Of a DNA stretch of 36,731 nucleotides, positions 13,855-22,433 are shown in pieces; the first letter of the stretch is position 1; every line of letters begins with the position of its first letter. This DNA comes from Bacillota bacterium (GTDB lineage Bacteria; Bacillota; Clostridia; Clostridiales; Clostridiaceae). Made by a program: the position numbers and the translations under genes. The notes below the pieces were generated by a model. It saw only the letters and a list, made by a program, of their open reading frames with translations, made no database searches and was not told where the DNA came from. The stretch spans positions 1 to 36,731 of the forward strand of contig JAEXZL010000165.1 in NCBI GenBank assembly GCA_023451395.1, read 5' to 3'.

Positions 13855-15984
13855 ATGAAAGATAAAGCTTTTGCCGTTTTACAGCGTGTGGGAAGATCCT
13901 TCATGCTGCCTATTGCAATTTTACCTGTAGCAGGTTTGTTTCTTGGTATAGGTGGTTCCTTTACTAATGAAACTATGTTAAAGACTTATGGACTTATGAA
14001 TGTAATGGGTCCTGGCACTTTTATTTATTCTATATTAACTGTTATGAAGGCAGCAGGTGATATAGTATTTGCAAACCTTCCTATATTATTTGCTATGGGA
14101 GTTGCCATAGGTATGGCTAAAAAGGAAAAGGAGGTAGCAGCCTTATCTGCAGCTATTGCCTTTTTCATAATGCATGCATCCATTGGTGGTATGATTGCAA
14201 TCAATGGAGGAGCAGAGGCCCTTCTTAGTGGTGCTGCAGCATCTGTAGTTGGAATTACTTCTCTGCAAATGGGTGTTTTTGGAGGCATTATAGTTGGACT
14301 TGGAGTAGCAGCACTTCATAATCGTTTCTATAAGATAGAGCTTCCTCAGGTATTATCCTTCTTTGGAGGTACAAGATTTGTTCCAATAATTAGCGCAATT
14401 GTTTATTTGATTGTAGGTATTGCAATGTTCTTTATTTGGCCTCCTATTCAGGCAGCCATATATAGTGTTGGCGATCTTGTGCTAAGATCTGGTTATGCAG
14501 GAACCTGGATATATGGTGTAATGGAAAGAGCACTTATTCCTTTTGGTCTGCATCATGTGTTTTACCTTCCCTTCTGGCAAACCGCTGTGGGTGGTACAGC
14601 AGAGGTTGCAGGGGTGTTAGTTGAAGGTGCACAGAATATTTTCTTTGCAGAGCTTGCAGCACCGGGAATAACTCATTTCAGTGTTTCAGCTACAAGATTT
14701 ATGTCCGGTAAATTCCCACTAATGATCTTTGGACTTCCAGGAGCAGCACTTGCTATGTATAAATGTGCAAAACCTGAAAAGAGAAAGGTTGTTGGAGGAC
14801 TATTATTATCCGCAGCTCTTACTTCCATGTTAACAGGTATTACTGAGCCTATAGAATTTACATTCTTATTTGTGGCACCAATACTTTATGTTATTCACTG
14901 TATTTTTGCTGGTCTTGCATATATGTTAATGCATATATTTGGAGTTGGAGTAGGTATGACCTTCTCTGGTGGCTTTATAGATATGTTCCTTTTTGGTATA
15001 TTACAAGGAAATTCTAAAACAAGCTGGATATATATAGTGCTAGTTGGTATAGTGTACTTTATCGTTTATTACTTCCTCTTTAGCTTCCTTATAAAGAAAT
15101 TTAACTTCAAGACTCCTGGTCGTGAAGAGGGTGAGGCAGAAACAAAGCTATATACAAGAGCTGATGTTAATGCTAAAAAGGATGCCCCTAAAAATGGCGG
15201 TGATAATGTTTCTGCTACTATTACCAAAGGTCTTGGTGGTAAGGCAAATATAAGTGATGTAGATGCTTGTGCTACAAGACTTCGTACAACGGTTTATGAC
15301 CAGAGCTTGGTGGATGAAGGAATCTTGAAGTCTAGTGGAGCAGCGGGAGTTATTAAAAAGGGAAATGGCGTACAGATAATTTATGGACCTAAGGTTACAG
15401 TGATTAAATCTAATTTAGAGGATTATCTTCAAAGTGATGCTTCAAATGATGTTTCTACTAATACTTCTAGTAATGAAAAGAATAATAAAGTAGAATCAGT
15501 TCCTTCCAAAGAGGATAAGAAGAATTCAGGTGAAAAGAAGAAGATATACTCTCCTCTAGAGGGAAAGGTCCTGTCTCTTGAAGAAGTTGCAGATGGTGTT
15601 TTCTCTGAGGGGATGCTTGGAAAAGGTGCTGCTATTGAACCTTCAGTGGGTATAGTTACCGCTCCCTTTGATGGAGAAATTGCTACAGTATTTGTTACTA
15701 AACATGCTATAGGTTTAACTTCAAAAGATGGTGTGGAGCTTCTTATTCATGTTGGTCTTGACACAGTACAGCTAGATGGGAAGTATTATGAAGCAAAGGT
15801 TAAGGATGGAGACAAAGTAAAGGCAGGAGATGTGCTCTTAGAATTTGATATAGAAGGAATAAAGAAAGAGGGTTATAGAGTAGTTACTCCTATAATAGTC
15901 ACAAACAGTGATAATTATAAAGCAGTAAATACTATAGCTAAGGGAAATATTAAGAGAAAAGACAGCTTCTTAGTAGTTGAATAA
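13855..15984 (+). CDS. ptsG: PTS glucose-family transporter, EIICBA fusion
   Basis: A 709-residue membrane permease that takes up and phosphorylates a sugar. Domain order is IIC (about 1-405; LQRVGRSFMLPIAILPVAG, LIPFGLHHVFYLPFW, the GITEPIEF motif), IIB (about 445-520; phospho-Cys C472 in DVDACATRLR) and IIA (about 555-700; H617 and phospho-His H632 in ELLIHVGLDTVQL). A Ser/Asn/Lys-rich linker joins IIB and IIA. The glucose/maltose/N-acetylglucosamine/glucosamine group is clear, but which sugar is not; the symbol is the closest common name. Expression depends on the RAT switch upstream. The start follows AAGGAGGAAATTTC. Confidence 0.93.
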   Translation: MKDKAFAVLQRVGRSFMLPIAILPVAGLFLGIGGSFTNETMLKTYGLMNVMGPGTFIYSILTVMKAAGDIVFANLPILFAMGVAIGMAKKEKEVAALSAAIAFFIMHASIGGMIAINGGAEALLSGAAASVVGITSLQMGVFGGIIVGLGVAALHNRFYKIELPQVLSFFGGTRFVPIISAIVYLIVGIAMFFIWPPIQAAIYSVGDLVLRSGYAGTWIYGVMERALIPFGLHHVFYLPFWQTAVGGTAEVAGVLVEGAQNIFFAELAAPGITHFSVSATRFMSGKFPLMIFGLPGAALAMYKCAKPEKRKVVGGLLLSAALTSMLTGITEPIEFTFLFVAPILYVIHCIFAGLAYMLMHIFGVGVGMTFSGGFIDMFLFGILQGNSKTSWIYIVLVGIVYFIVYYFLFSFLIKKFNFKTPGREEGEAETKLYTRADVNAKKDAPKNGGDNVSATITKGLGGKANISDVDACATRLRTTVYDQSLVDEGILKSSGAAGVIKKGNGVQIIYGPKVTVIKSNLEDYLQSDASNDVSTNTSSNEKNNKVESVPSKEDKKNSGEKKKIYSPLEGKVLSLEEVADGVFSEGMLGKGAAIEPSVGIVTAPFDGEIATVFVTKHAIGLTSKDGVELLIHVGLDTVQLDGKYYEAKVKDGDKVKAGDVLLEFDIEGIKKEGYRVVTPIIVTNSDNYKAVNTIAKGNIKRKDSFLVVE

Positions 15985-16000
15985 TGTAATAGAATCATTT

Positions 16001-16034
16001 AGCAGTGCAGCCAGCAAGGTTGCACTGCTTTTTA
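16001..16034 (+). terminator. Intrinsic terminator after the PTS gene
   Basis: AGCAGTGCAGCC and GGTTGCACTGCT form a 12-bp stem (one G-T) around AGCAA, followed by T5. Confidence 0.93.
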
Positions 16035-16069
16035 TAATTAGCCATCTTCTAAGAATTAATTTTTGGTAA

Positions 16070-16098
16070 TTGTTGCATGAGGAAAAATAAGGTATAAT
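16070..16098 (+). promoter_or_regulatory. Sigma-A-type promoter for the EamA transporter
   Basis: TTGTTG (16070-16075) and TATAAT (16093-16098) are 17 bases apart, about 90 bases before the start codon. Confidence 0.65.
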
Positions 16099-16186
16099 AA
16101 CATAGGATTATCAATAGATAACTTCTATGATTTGAGAATAGCTATTATATAATACCTAAGATAAATATTTGGAGGAATGAAATAAT

Positions 16187-17095
16187 ATGTGGTTTATATT
16201 TGCCTTATTAACAACAATGTCCTGGGCCTTTGCAGACCTTTTCTATAAGAAGGGAGCAGATGAGAGGGATAAGCTTAGTCATATTAAGACTGTAATAATG
16301 GTGGGTCTTGTTATGGGACTACATGGATTTATATATATGTTTGTAAAAGGAATTGATTTTTCACCTAGCTATCTTATAACCTATCTTCCTGTTTCAGCTA
16401 TGTATATTTTGTCCATGGCCATAGGGTATATAGGTCTTCGATATATAGAGCTATCTATATCATCTCCGGTACAGAACTCTTCCGGTGCTGTAACAGCTCT
16501 TCTTATTTTTGTGTTTTTTACTCATAGTTTAAGTGGGCTTGAGGTAGCGGGGATAATTACAATTACTCTAGGAATAATAGTGCTGGCAGTGATAGAAAGG
16601 GGAAAGACGCTGAAAGAGCTTCCCATTAAGGAATCCCAGTACAAAAAATATACCGGAAGCTTTTTAGCTATTATTTTTCCTATACTCTATTCCATAATAG
16701 ATGGCTTAGGAACCTTTGCTGATGCAATTTACTTAGATGAGCTGGCTCTTATAGGTGAGGAGCAAGCACTCCTTGCTTATGAATTCACCTTTCTTATTTG
16801 TGCGATTTTAGGATTTATTTATCTTAAAGCAAAAAAGCAAAGCTTTAATTTAGTTCGGGAAAGGGACAAGGGTATAGCAGCTATATTTGAAACTATAGGG
16901 CAGTTTTTTTATGTATTTGCTATGACACAAAATGCAATTATTGTAGCTCCTCTTATAGCTTCCTATAGTATGTTTTCCGTTTTATTATCCCGAATTTTTT
17001 TGAAAGAAAGGCTAACAAGGCAGCAATATGCTGTAGTCATTATAGTGATGATAGGAATTGCTTTATTGGGCTTGTCTGAGGGAATGGCAGGATAA
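16187..17095 (+). CDS. EamA/DMT-family transporter
   Basis: 302 residues of almost continuous hydrophobic helices, ten in two similar halves, as in the drug/metabolite transporter superfamily. The N-terminal half starts MWFIFALLTTMSWAFADLFYKKGA and ends with LEVAGIITITLGIIVLAVIERG; the C-terminal half ends with LSRIFLKERLTRQQYAVVIIVMIGIALLG, the classical EamA repeat end. The two halves are joined by a charged loop near 143-160. Substrate unknown. The gene is single, with its own promoter and terminator. The start follows TTGGAGGAATGAAAT. Confidence 0.9.
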   Translation: MWFIFALLTTMSWAFADLFYKKGADERDKLSHIKTVIMVGLVMGLHGFIYMFVKGIDFSPSYLITYLPVSAMYILSMAIGYIGLRYIELSISSPVQNSSGAVTALLIFVFFTHSLSGLEVAGIITITLGIIVLAVIERGKTLKELPIKESQYKKYTGSFLAIIFPILYSIIDGLGTFADAIYLDELALIGEEQALLAYEFTFLICAILGFIYLKAKKQSFNLVRERDKGIAAIFETIGQFFYVFAMTQNAIIVAPLIASYSMFSVLLSRIFLKERLTRQQYAVVIIVMIGIALLGLSEGMAG

Positions 17096-17114
17096 TTAAA
17101 TATTTTTAACAAGA

Positions 17115-17148
17115 AAAAAGCCAGCAGGGATTTACTTGCTGGCTTTTT
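17115..17148. terminator. Intrinsic terminator after the EamA gene
   Basis: AAAAAGCCAGCA and TGCTGGCTTTTT pair perfectly over 12 bases around a 10-base loop. Confidence 0.92.
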
Positions 17149-17161
17149 GACATGGATAAAT

Positions 17162-17196
17162 TTCTTGAAAGTATAGGAGAATTGCACTTTCAAGAA
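17162..17196. repeat. Inverted repeat upstream of the MFS gene
   Basis: TTCTTGAAAGT (17162-17172) and ACTTTCAAGAA (17186-17196) are perfect 11-base arms 13 bases apart. They lie 83 bases before the MFS start and after the previous terminator. No T tract follows, so an operator is more likely than a terminator. Confidence 0.55.
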
Positions 17197-17278
17197 TATT
17201 TATTTTCGATTAGGTACAACATATTTATGTTAGTGGTATGGAATTATCTTTAAGTAGCAATGAAAGGAAGACGGTTAA

Positions 17279-18478
17279 ATGAAAAATAACAGGCTTCAAA
17301 GGTGGTTAATTTTAGGTGCATGCTTTTTAATTATGGCTGTAGTCTTTAGTATAATAAATTCAGTACATTCCCTGTTTATAGCTCCCGTTACGGAGGCTAT
17401 GGGCTTTTCTATAGCTTCCTTTTCCTTACTTTTTACTATTGCTGGTATAACAACAGCTTTAATCTCACCAATTGTAGGCAGGCTTATAGGGAAAATAAAT
17501 ATTAAATTAATAATGTCCTTTGGGGTAATTACTGCAGGTTTAAGCTTTGCAGCTTATGGTTTTGTATCTTCAATTACCGCTTTTTATATAATAGGCTTTA
17601 TATCTGCTGTAGGAGTAACCTCTACATCAACAATCCCAATTTCTACACTTCTAAACTATTGGTTTAAAGAAAAAAAGGGAACTGCTATGGGGATAGCTTT
17701 TGCAGGTATAGGCACTGGTACTTTTTTTTGGATGCAGGTAGCAACCTTTCTCATAGAAAAAAGGGGATATAGATATGCTTATGTTATTTTGGGTCTTATA
17801 GTAATTGCTATTGCTCTTCCTTTAGTACTTTTTTTTATAAAACTTCCCAAGGAAGCATTTTCTTCTGAAGGAGAAGAAGTAAAGGAGAAGAGTAGTGGAA
17901 TAGGAGTTAAAATAAATCTTAATTTTATTTTGTTTTCCTTTGCCTTACTTATCCTTGGGCTAACGGTTTCAGGTACAAAAGTGCATATACAGCCCTATTT
18001 AGGGTATGCAGGCTACAGCCTTAAATACAGCGCAAATATAGGATCTGCTCAGTCGGCCTTTGCTCTTCTAGGTAACGTTTTAGGAGGATATATCTTTGAT
18101 AAGTTTCCTCTAAAGGTTTCTGTAACGATTTTAAGCCTATTTGCTCTTGGGAGCTATGTAGCTCTATTATTCGTAGGAATAAACGGAATAGCTTTTGTAT
18201 TTGCAGCACTTTATGGCTTGTTTCTTTGCCTTCCTTCTGTTTTACCAGCCTATGGCGTAGGAGAGCTTTTTAAAGAAGGTGAATATGCTGTAACCTTTGG
18301 AATAGTAAATATGGTCTTTACCTTTGGCTCAGCCTTTGGACCTTTGATTTCAGGAATTATTGCAGATATAACAAATTATAGTCTTGTATGGGTAATTTAT
18401 TTTATTACTACCTTAATATATCTAGTAATTCTTTTGGTAACAATTAAAAGAATTAAAAAACAAAGTAGAATTAATTAG
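17279..18478 (+). CDS. Major facilitator superfamily transporter
   Basis: 399 residues with 12 predicted membrane helices in two six-helix halves. The loop after helix 2 reads SPIVGRLIGKINIKLIM, a variant of the MFS motif A, and a matching GGYIFDKFPLKVSV occurs in the second half. LLNYWFKEKKGTAMGIAFAGIGTG resembles the oxalate/formate antiporter-like and monocarboxylate branch (helix 4-5 region). Substrate is unknown. The ATG follows GAAAGGAAG. asnA begins 80 bases later with no terminator seen between, so read-through is possible. Confidence 0.9.
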   Translation: MKNNRLQRWLILGACFLIMAVVFSIINSVHSLFIAPVTEAMGFSIASFSLLFTIAGITTALISPIVGRLIGKINIKLIMSFGVITAGLSFAAYGFVSSITAFYIIGFISAVGVTSTSTIPISTLLNYWFKEKKGTAMGIAFAGIGTGTFFWMQVATFLIEKRGYRYAYVILGLIVIAIALPLVLFFIKLPKEAFSSEGEEVKEKSSGIGVKINLNFILFSFALLILGLTVSGTKVHIQPYLGYAGYSLKYSANIGSAQSAFALLGNVLGGYIFDKFPLKVSVTILSLFALGSYVALLFVGINGIAFVFAALYGLFLCLPSVLPAYGVGELFKEGEYAVTFGIVNMVFTFGSAFGPLISGIIADITNYSLVWVIYFITTLIYLVILLVTIKRIKKQSRIN

Positions 18479-18558
18479 TGAAGGATCATTGAATGATTAT
18501 AAATTTTATGCTACGCTTTATAGTGTTAAAGTGATAAAAACAATGTGAGGGATAGAAA

Positions 18559-19566
18559 ATGGGAAAATCATGGATACCAGAGGGATATAAATCCTGCCTT
18601 GGATTATATGAAACTCAAGAGGCGATTGGAATAATAAAAAAATTACTGGAGAAAAAGCTATGTGTTGCTCTTCACCTAAAGCGTGTTAGTGCACCAATTT
18701 TTGTAGACCCTAAAACTGGACTTAATGACAATCTAAATGGTGTGGAAAGGCCTGTGTCCTTTGATGTTCCAGATGTTGGCATTGATGCAGAGGTAGTACA
18801 CTCTTTAGCTAAATGGAAAAGAATGGCTCTGTATCGTTATGATTTTAGAACGGGAAAGGGTCTTCTAACAGATATGAATGCTATTCGAAGGGATGAAGAG
18901 CTAGATAACCTTCATTCCGTTTATGTAGATCAGTGGGACTGGGAAAAGGTAATACTCCCAGAGGATAGGACTATTGAATACCTAAAGGACACAGTGAGAA
19001 GAATCATAAATGTTATCTGTAATACTTTAGATGAGCTTAAATATAAATATGAGAATTTGGATACTGAGCTCTGCAGAGACATTACCTTTATTACCACACA
19101 GGAGCTGGAGGATAAGTATCCTGATTTAACTCCTAAGGAAAGAGAAAATGCCATTGTTAAAGAGCATAAAACTGTATTTTTGATGAAAATTGGTGATGTA
19201 TTAAATTCTGGTGAGAGGCATGATGGACGTGCTCCTGACTATGATGATTGGCAATTAAACGGAGATATTTTATTATGGAATGATGTTCTAGGACAAGCTA
19301 TTGAAATATCATCTATGGGTATTCGTGTAGATGCTAAATCCTTAGACAGTCAACTTACTAAAACTGGCTGCAATGATCGCAGAGAGCTTCTATATCACAA
19401 AATGCTCCTAGAAGGTAAGCTACCTTTAACTATTGGAGGAGGTATAGGACAATCAAGAGTATGTATGCTTCTCCTTAATAAGGCTCATATTGGTGAGGTC
19501 CAATCCTCTGTATGGGATGAGGAAACAAGAGCTGTATGTGAAAAAGCTGGAGTAGAACTTCTGTAA
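18559..19566 (+). CDS. asnA: Aspartate-ammonia ligase (asparagine synthetase A)
   Basis: 335 residues, the usual AsnA length. It makes asparagine from aspartate, ammonia and ATP in the cytoplasm, using a class II synthetase-like fold. Clear family segments are LKRVSAPIFVDPKTGLNDNLNGVERPV, VHSLAKWKRMALYRY, the DMNAIRRDEELDNLHSVYVDQWDWEK block, and the C-terminal ELLYHKMLLEGKLPLTIGGGIGQSR motif 3 with its catalytic Arg. No T-box or other leader was found upstream. A GTGAGGG ribosome site precedes the ATG, and a terminator follows at 19597. Confidence 0.97.
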   Translation: MGKSWIPEGYKSCLGLYETQEAIGIIKKLLEKKLCVALHLKRVSAPIFVDPKTGLNDNLNGVERPVSFDVPDVGIDAEVVHSLAKWKRMALYRYDFRTGKGLLTDMNAIRRDEELDNLHSVYVDQWDWEKVILPEDRTIEYLKDTVRRIINVICNTLDELKYKYENLDTELCRDITFITTQELEDKYPDLTPKERENAIVKEHKTVFLMKIGDVLNSGERHDGRAPDYDDWQLNGDILLWNDVLGQAIEISSMGIRVDAKSLDSQLTKTGCNDRRELLYHKMLLEGKLPLTIGGGIGQSRVCMLLLNKAHIGEVQSSVWDEETRAVCEKAGVELL

Positions 19567-19596
19567 TCTCCTGTAAGATAATAGTATTTAAAGTTT

Positions 19597-19663
19597 AAGT
19601 CCTAGAAGAATTCTGATATAAAACCTGAGTGGGTATATATCGTTTTTCTTCTGGGATTTTTTT
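19597..19663 (+). terminator. Long-loop terminator after asnA
   Basis: AAGTCCTAGAAGAA and TTCTTCTGGGATTT form a 14-pair stem (two G-T), followed by T7. The 35-base loop contains its own weak ATATA-ACC/GGG-TATAT hairpin. Confidence 0.85.
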
Positions 19664-20020
19664 AGGCATTTTTAAATAATTTAAAGAAATTTAATAATAT
19701 TTTAATAAGTTATTATTAAATTGTTAATAAAGTATCTATATTATGTTGTTTTTAGATAAAAAACTTGCTATTAAATTGCAAATAAGTTAAAATGTAATAT
19801 ATATTTATCTTTTAACCCTATCTAACGTAAAAAATATGTCTTTTAAAGTAATCAATTCTAATTCCATTTGTTTTATATTATGAAAAGGATTCAATAGAAA
19901 TAAATAAAGTAAATTATTTCATAAACATCCTTTTTAAGGGTGTATTTTTTATACTTTTTAATTTTTATAGTATTAATTATAATTTATATTACTTTCATTA
20001 TTAGAAATGGGGGAATGAAT
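19664..20020 (+). other. Leader region of the opuC operon, no gene seen
   Basis: This 357-base AT-rich gap holds two structures. AATTTAATAATA (19688-19699) and TATTATTAAATT (19711-19722) are perfect arms made only of A and T. ACATCCTT (19925-19932) and AAGGGTGT (19936-19943) form an 8-pair hairpin with a TTT loop directly followed by ATTTTTT, an intrinsic terminator lying 78 bases before opuCA with no gene to end. No frame with a ribosome site was found before opuCA. Confidence 0.5.
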
Positions 20021-21148
20021 ATGTTACATTTTGAAAATGTTACAATGTCCTATGATGGAGAGCACGAGGTACTAAAAAATCTTAATCTTGAGATACCTGA
20101 GGGAAAACTGGCTGTTCTTATTGGTCCCTCAGGCTGTGGAAAGACAACCACTCTACAGCTTATTAATAGGCTTATAAATCCTACAAAGGGTAAGATTTTT
20201 ATTGATGGTGTAGATATTCACACTATGAATCCTGTAGAGCTTAGAAGGAGCATAGGCTATGTTATTCAGGAAATAGGCCTTTTTCCTCACATGACCATAG
20301 AGCAGAATATAGAAGTTGTACCAAAGCTTTTAAAATGGCCGGAGGATAAATGTAAAGCTAGGACTGAAGAGCTTTTGCAATTGGTAGGTTTAGATCCAGA
20401 AACTTACCTTAAGAGGTATCCTTCTAATTTAAGCGGAGGTCAGCAGCAGAGAATAGGGTTATTGAGAGCTCTGGCTGCAGAACCACCTATAATTTTGATG
20501 GACGAGCCCTTTGGAGCCTTAGATCCAATTACTCGAGAATCACTTCAGGAAGAAATAAAGAATTTACAAAAAAAGCTTAAAAAGACAATAGTATTTGTTA
20601 CTCATGATATGGATGAAGCAATAAAAATAGCTGATATTATAGTGTTAATGAAGGATGGAGTAGTGGTACAAGCAACATCCCCAGAAGAACTGTTATCAAA
20701 TCCTGCTAATGAATTTGTAGAGCAGTTCATAGGGAAGCATAGGCTTTATAATGGAAATATTGACAAGGTTTCAGATGTTATGAACTCGAATCCTTTTACT
20801 GTGTCTATAGATATGGGACTAGCACAGAGTATAGCAATAATGCAGCAAAAGAGGGTGAGCTCACTTTTAGTGGTGGATAGTGATAATAAGCTTTTAGGTT
20901 CTGTGGGCATAGAGGATATTACGAAAGAAGCGAAGCCTGGACTTTCTATAAAAGATCTTAATATTAAACCACTGCCTAAGGTGCTTCCGGATGCACCATC
21001 CAAGGAGGCCTTTGATCTTCTAATAGAGCAGCACCTTGATATCTTAGCGGTGGTTGATCAGGAAAATCATATACTAGGAGTTGTAACAAAAACTAGCATG
21101 GTAAAATCCTTAGCTCATTTGGTTTGGAAGGGTGATGACCATGAATAA
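20021..21148 (+). CDS. opuCA: Osmoprotectant ABC transporter ATPase with CBS domains
   Basis: 375 residues. The ATPase domain has Walker A GPSGCGKTT (35-43), the Q-loop in IQEIGLFPHMT, signature LSGGQQQR, Walker B IILMDEPFGALDP and the H-switch in VFVTHDMDEA. Two CBS domains (about 255-375) follow, which sense ionic strength in OpuA/OpuC-type ATPases. It powers import of glycine betaine, choline or carnitine-like solutes. ATG 20021 follows GGGGGAATGAAT; longer in-frame starts upstream would encode an unrelated hydrophobic extension and lack a ribosome site. It overlaps the next gene by 8 bases. Confidence 0.94.
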   Translation: MLHFENVTMSYDGEHEVLKNLNLEIPEGKLAVLIGPSGCGKTTTLQLINRLINPTKGKIFIDGVDIHTMNPVELRRSIGYVIQEIGLFPHMTIEQNIEVVPKLLKWPEDKCKARTEELLQLVGLDPETYLKRYPSNLSGGQQQRIGLLRALAAEPPIILMDEPFGALDPITRESLQEEIKNLQKKLKKTIVFVTHDMDEAIKIADIIVLMKDGVVVQATSPEELLSNPANEFVEQFIGKHRLYNGNIDKVSDVMNSNPFTVSIDMGLAQSIAIMQQKRVSSLLVVDSDNKLLGSVGIEDITKEAKPGLSIKDLNIKPLPKVLPDAPSKEAFDLLIEQHLDILAVVDQENHILGVVTKTSMVKSLAHLVWKGDDHE

Positions 21149-21794
21149 TTTTTTTAATTTTCTATCAAGAGAAAGTGACTTGGTTCTTAAGGCTATAGGG
21201 GAGCATGTGGTAATAAGTTCTGTAGCAGTTATTTTGGGTATACTTATAGCTTTACCTCTTGGTATTTTACTCACTTATAATAAAAGAGCAGCTTCAGTGG
21301 TGCTAGGAATCTTCGGAGTTATAAATACAATTCCCAGTCTTGTTCTTTTAGGAGTTTCTATGATTGTTCTGGGTCTTGGATTTATTCCGGCGGTTACTGT
21401 GCTTTTTGTATACTCACTTCTACCTATTATGCGTAATACTTATACTGGCATTAAAGAAGTAGATTCTAAATATGTTAAGGCTGCTCGAGGGATGGGTATG
21501 AGTACCTTACAGATGCTGCAGAAGGAACAGATTCCACTAGCTCTTCCAGTGATAGTTTCAGGTATCAGAATATCCGCTATATATATAATAAGCTGGGCTA
21601 CCCTTTCAGCTTTTATAGGTGCAGGCGGCCTTGGAGATTTAATTTGGATGGGACTTCAGTCTTATAATTTTGATATGGTTTTTGCTGGCGCTGTACCTGC
21701 TACAGTATTGGCCCTGTTGGTTAGCTTTCTTCTATCCTTAGCTGAGAAATCTGCTACAAAGCATACCTTACATAAAAGGGGGGAGGGCAAATGA
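21141..21794 (+). CDS. opuCB: Osmoprotectant ABC transporter permease
   Basis: 217 residues with about five or six membrane helices and the OpuCB/OpuCD-type EAA loop (KYVKAARGMGMSTLQMLQKEQIPLALPVIVSGIR), which contacts the ATPase. WATLSAFIGAGGLGDLIWMGL is a conserved late segment. It is the first of two permeases that form a heterodimeric channel. ATG 21141 follows GGGTGATG inside opuCA; GTG 21132 and ATG 21135 are in frame but lie in the ribosome site. The stop overlaps the start of the next gene as ATGA. Confidence 0.94.
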   Translation: MNNFFNFLSRESDLVLKAIGEHVVISSVAVILGILIALPLGILLTYNKRAASVVLGIFGVINTIPSLVLLGVSMIVLGLGFIPAVTVLFVYSLLPIMRNTYTGIKEVDSKYVKAARGMGMSTLQMLQKEQIPLALPVIVSGIRISAIYIISWATLSAFIGAGGLGDLIWMGLQSYNFDMVFAGAVPATVLALLVSFLLSLAEKSATKHTLHKRGEGK

Positions 21795-22396
21795 GAATAG
21801 AGCAAATAATTAAAGCACTGTTAGTACATTTAGAGATTACCTTTTTAGGAGTAGTACTAGCATCTCTTCTAGGTATAATACTGGCATCTTTGATAAAAAA
21901 CATGCCAAAGCTTTCTAAGGTAATACTCCTTATTCTGGATGTGATTCAGACAGTTCCAACCCTTGCAATGCTAACCTTCATAATGCTTATCTTTGGTCTT
22001 AATGATAATACGGTAATTGTAGCCATTTTTCTATATTCTTTATTTCCCATTATGAGAAATACCATTACCGGTATAAGTGGTGTGGATAAGGGAATAATTC
22101 GTGCCGGAAGAGGTATTGGTATGACAGAGCTGCAAATATATACAAAAGTAGAGCTGCCTTTGGCACTTCCAGTGATTCTTTCTGGCATAAGAATGGCTAT
22201 AATTACGGCCCTAGGAATAACCACCACAGGAGTCTTAATTGGTGCTGGTGGTTTAGGAATGCTTATTTGGAGAGGGATTCAAACTAGAAATACTACTATG
22301 ATGCTTGCGGGAGCTATTCCCGTGTCAGTCCTTGCAGTAATCTTTGATTTTCTTCTTTCTTATTTAGAAAAAAAGATTAGAAAAGGAATAAAATAA
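21791..22396 (+). CDS. opuCD: Osmoprotectant ABC transporter permease
   Basis: 201 residues, a paralogue of the preceding permease with the same layout: IRAGRGIGMTELQIYTKVELPLALPVILSGIR as EAA loop and TTGVLIGAGGLGMLIWRGI near the end. It starts at the ATGA overlap with opuCB, preceded by GGGGGGAGGG. Gene order is ATPase, permease, permease, binding protein, so this permease precedes the binding protein, unlike the CA-CB-CC-CD order of Bacillus subtilis opuC. Confidence 0.94.
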   Translation: MRIEQIIKALLVHLEITFLGVVLASLLGIILASLIKNMPKLSKVILLILDVIQTVPTLAMLTFIMLIFGLNDNTVIVAIFLYSLFPIMRNTITGISGVDKGIIRAGRGIGMTELQIYTKVELPLALPVILSGIRMAIITALGITTTGVLIGAGGLGMLIWRGIQTRNTTMMLAGAIPVSVLAVIFDFLLSYLEKKIRKGIK

Positions 22397-22433
22397 TAAA
22401 ACTTATAATTACCTAGTGGAGAGGAGTAGTAAA

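Noticed and set aside
18559..19566. Expected an Asn T-box before asnA
   Set aside because: The 80 bases upstream contain no AGGGTGG-type core or terminator; the only T-box found is on the minus strand near 30780.
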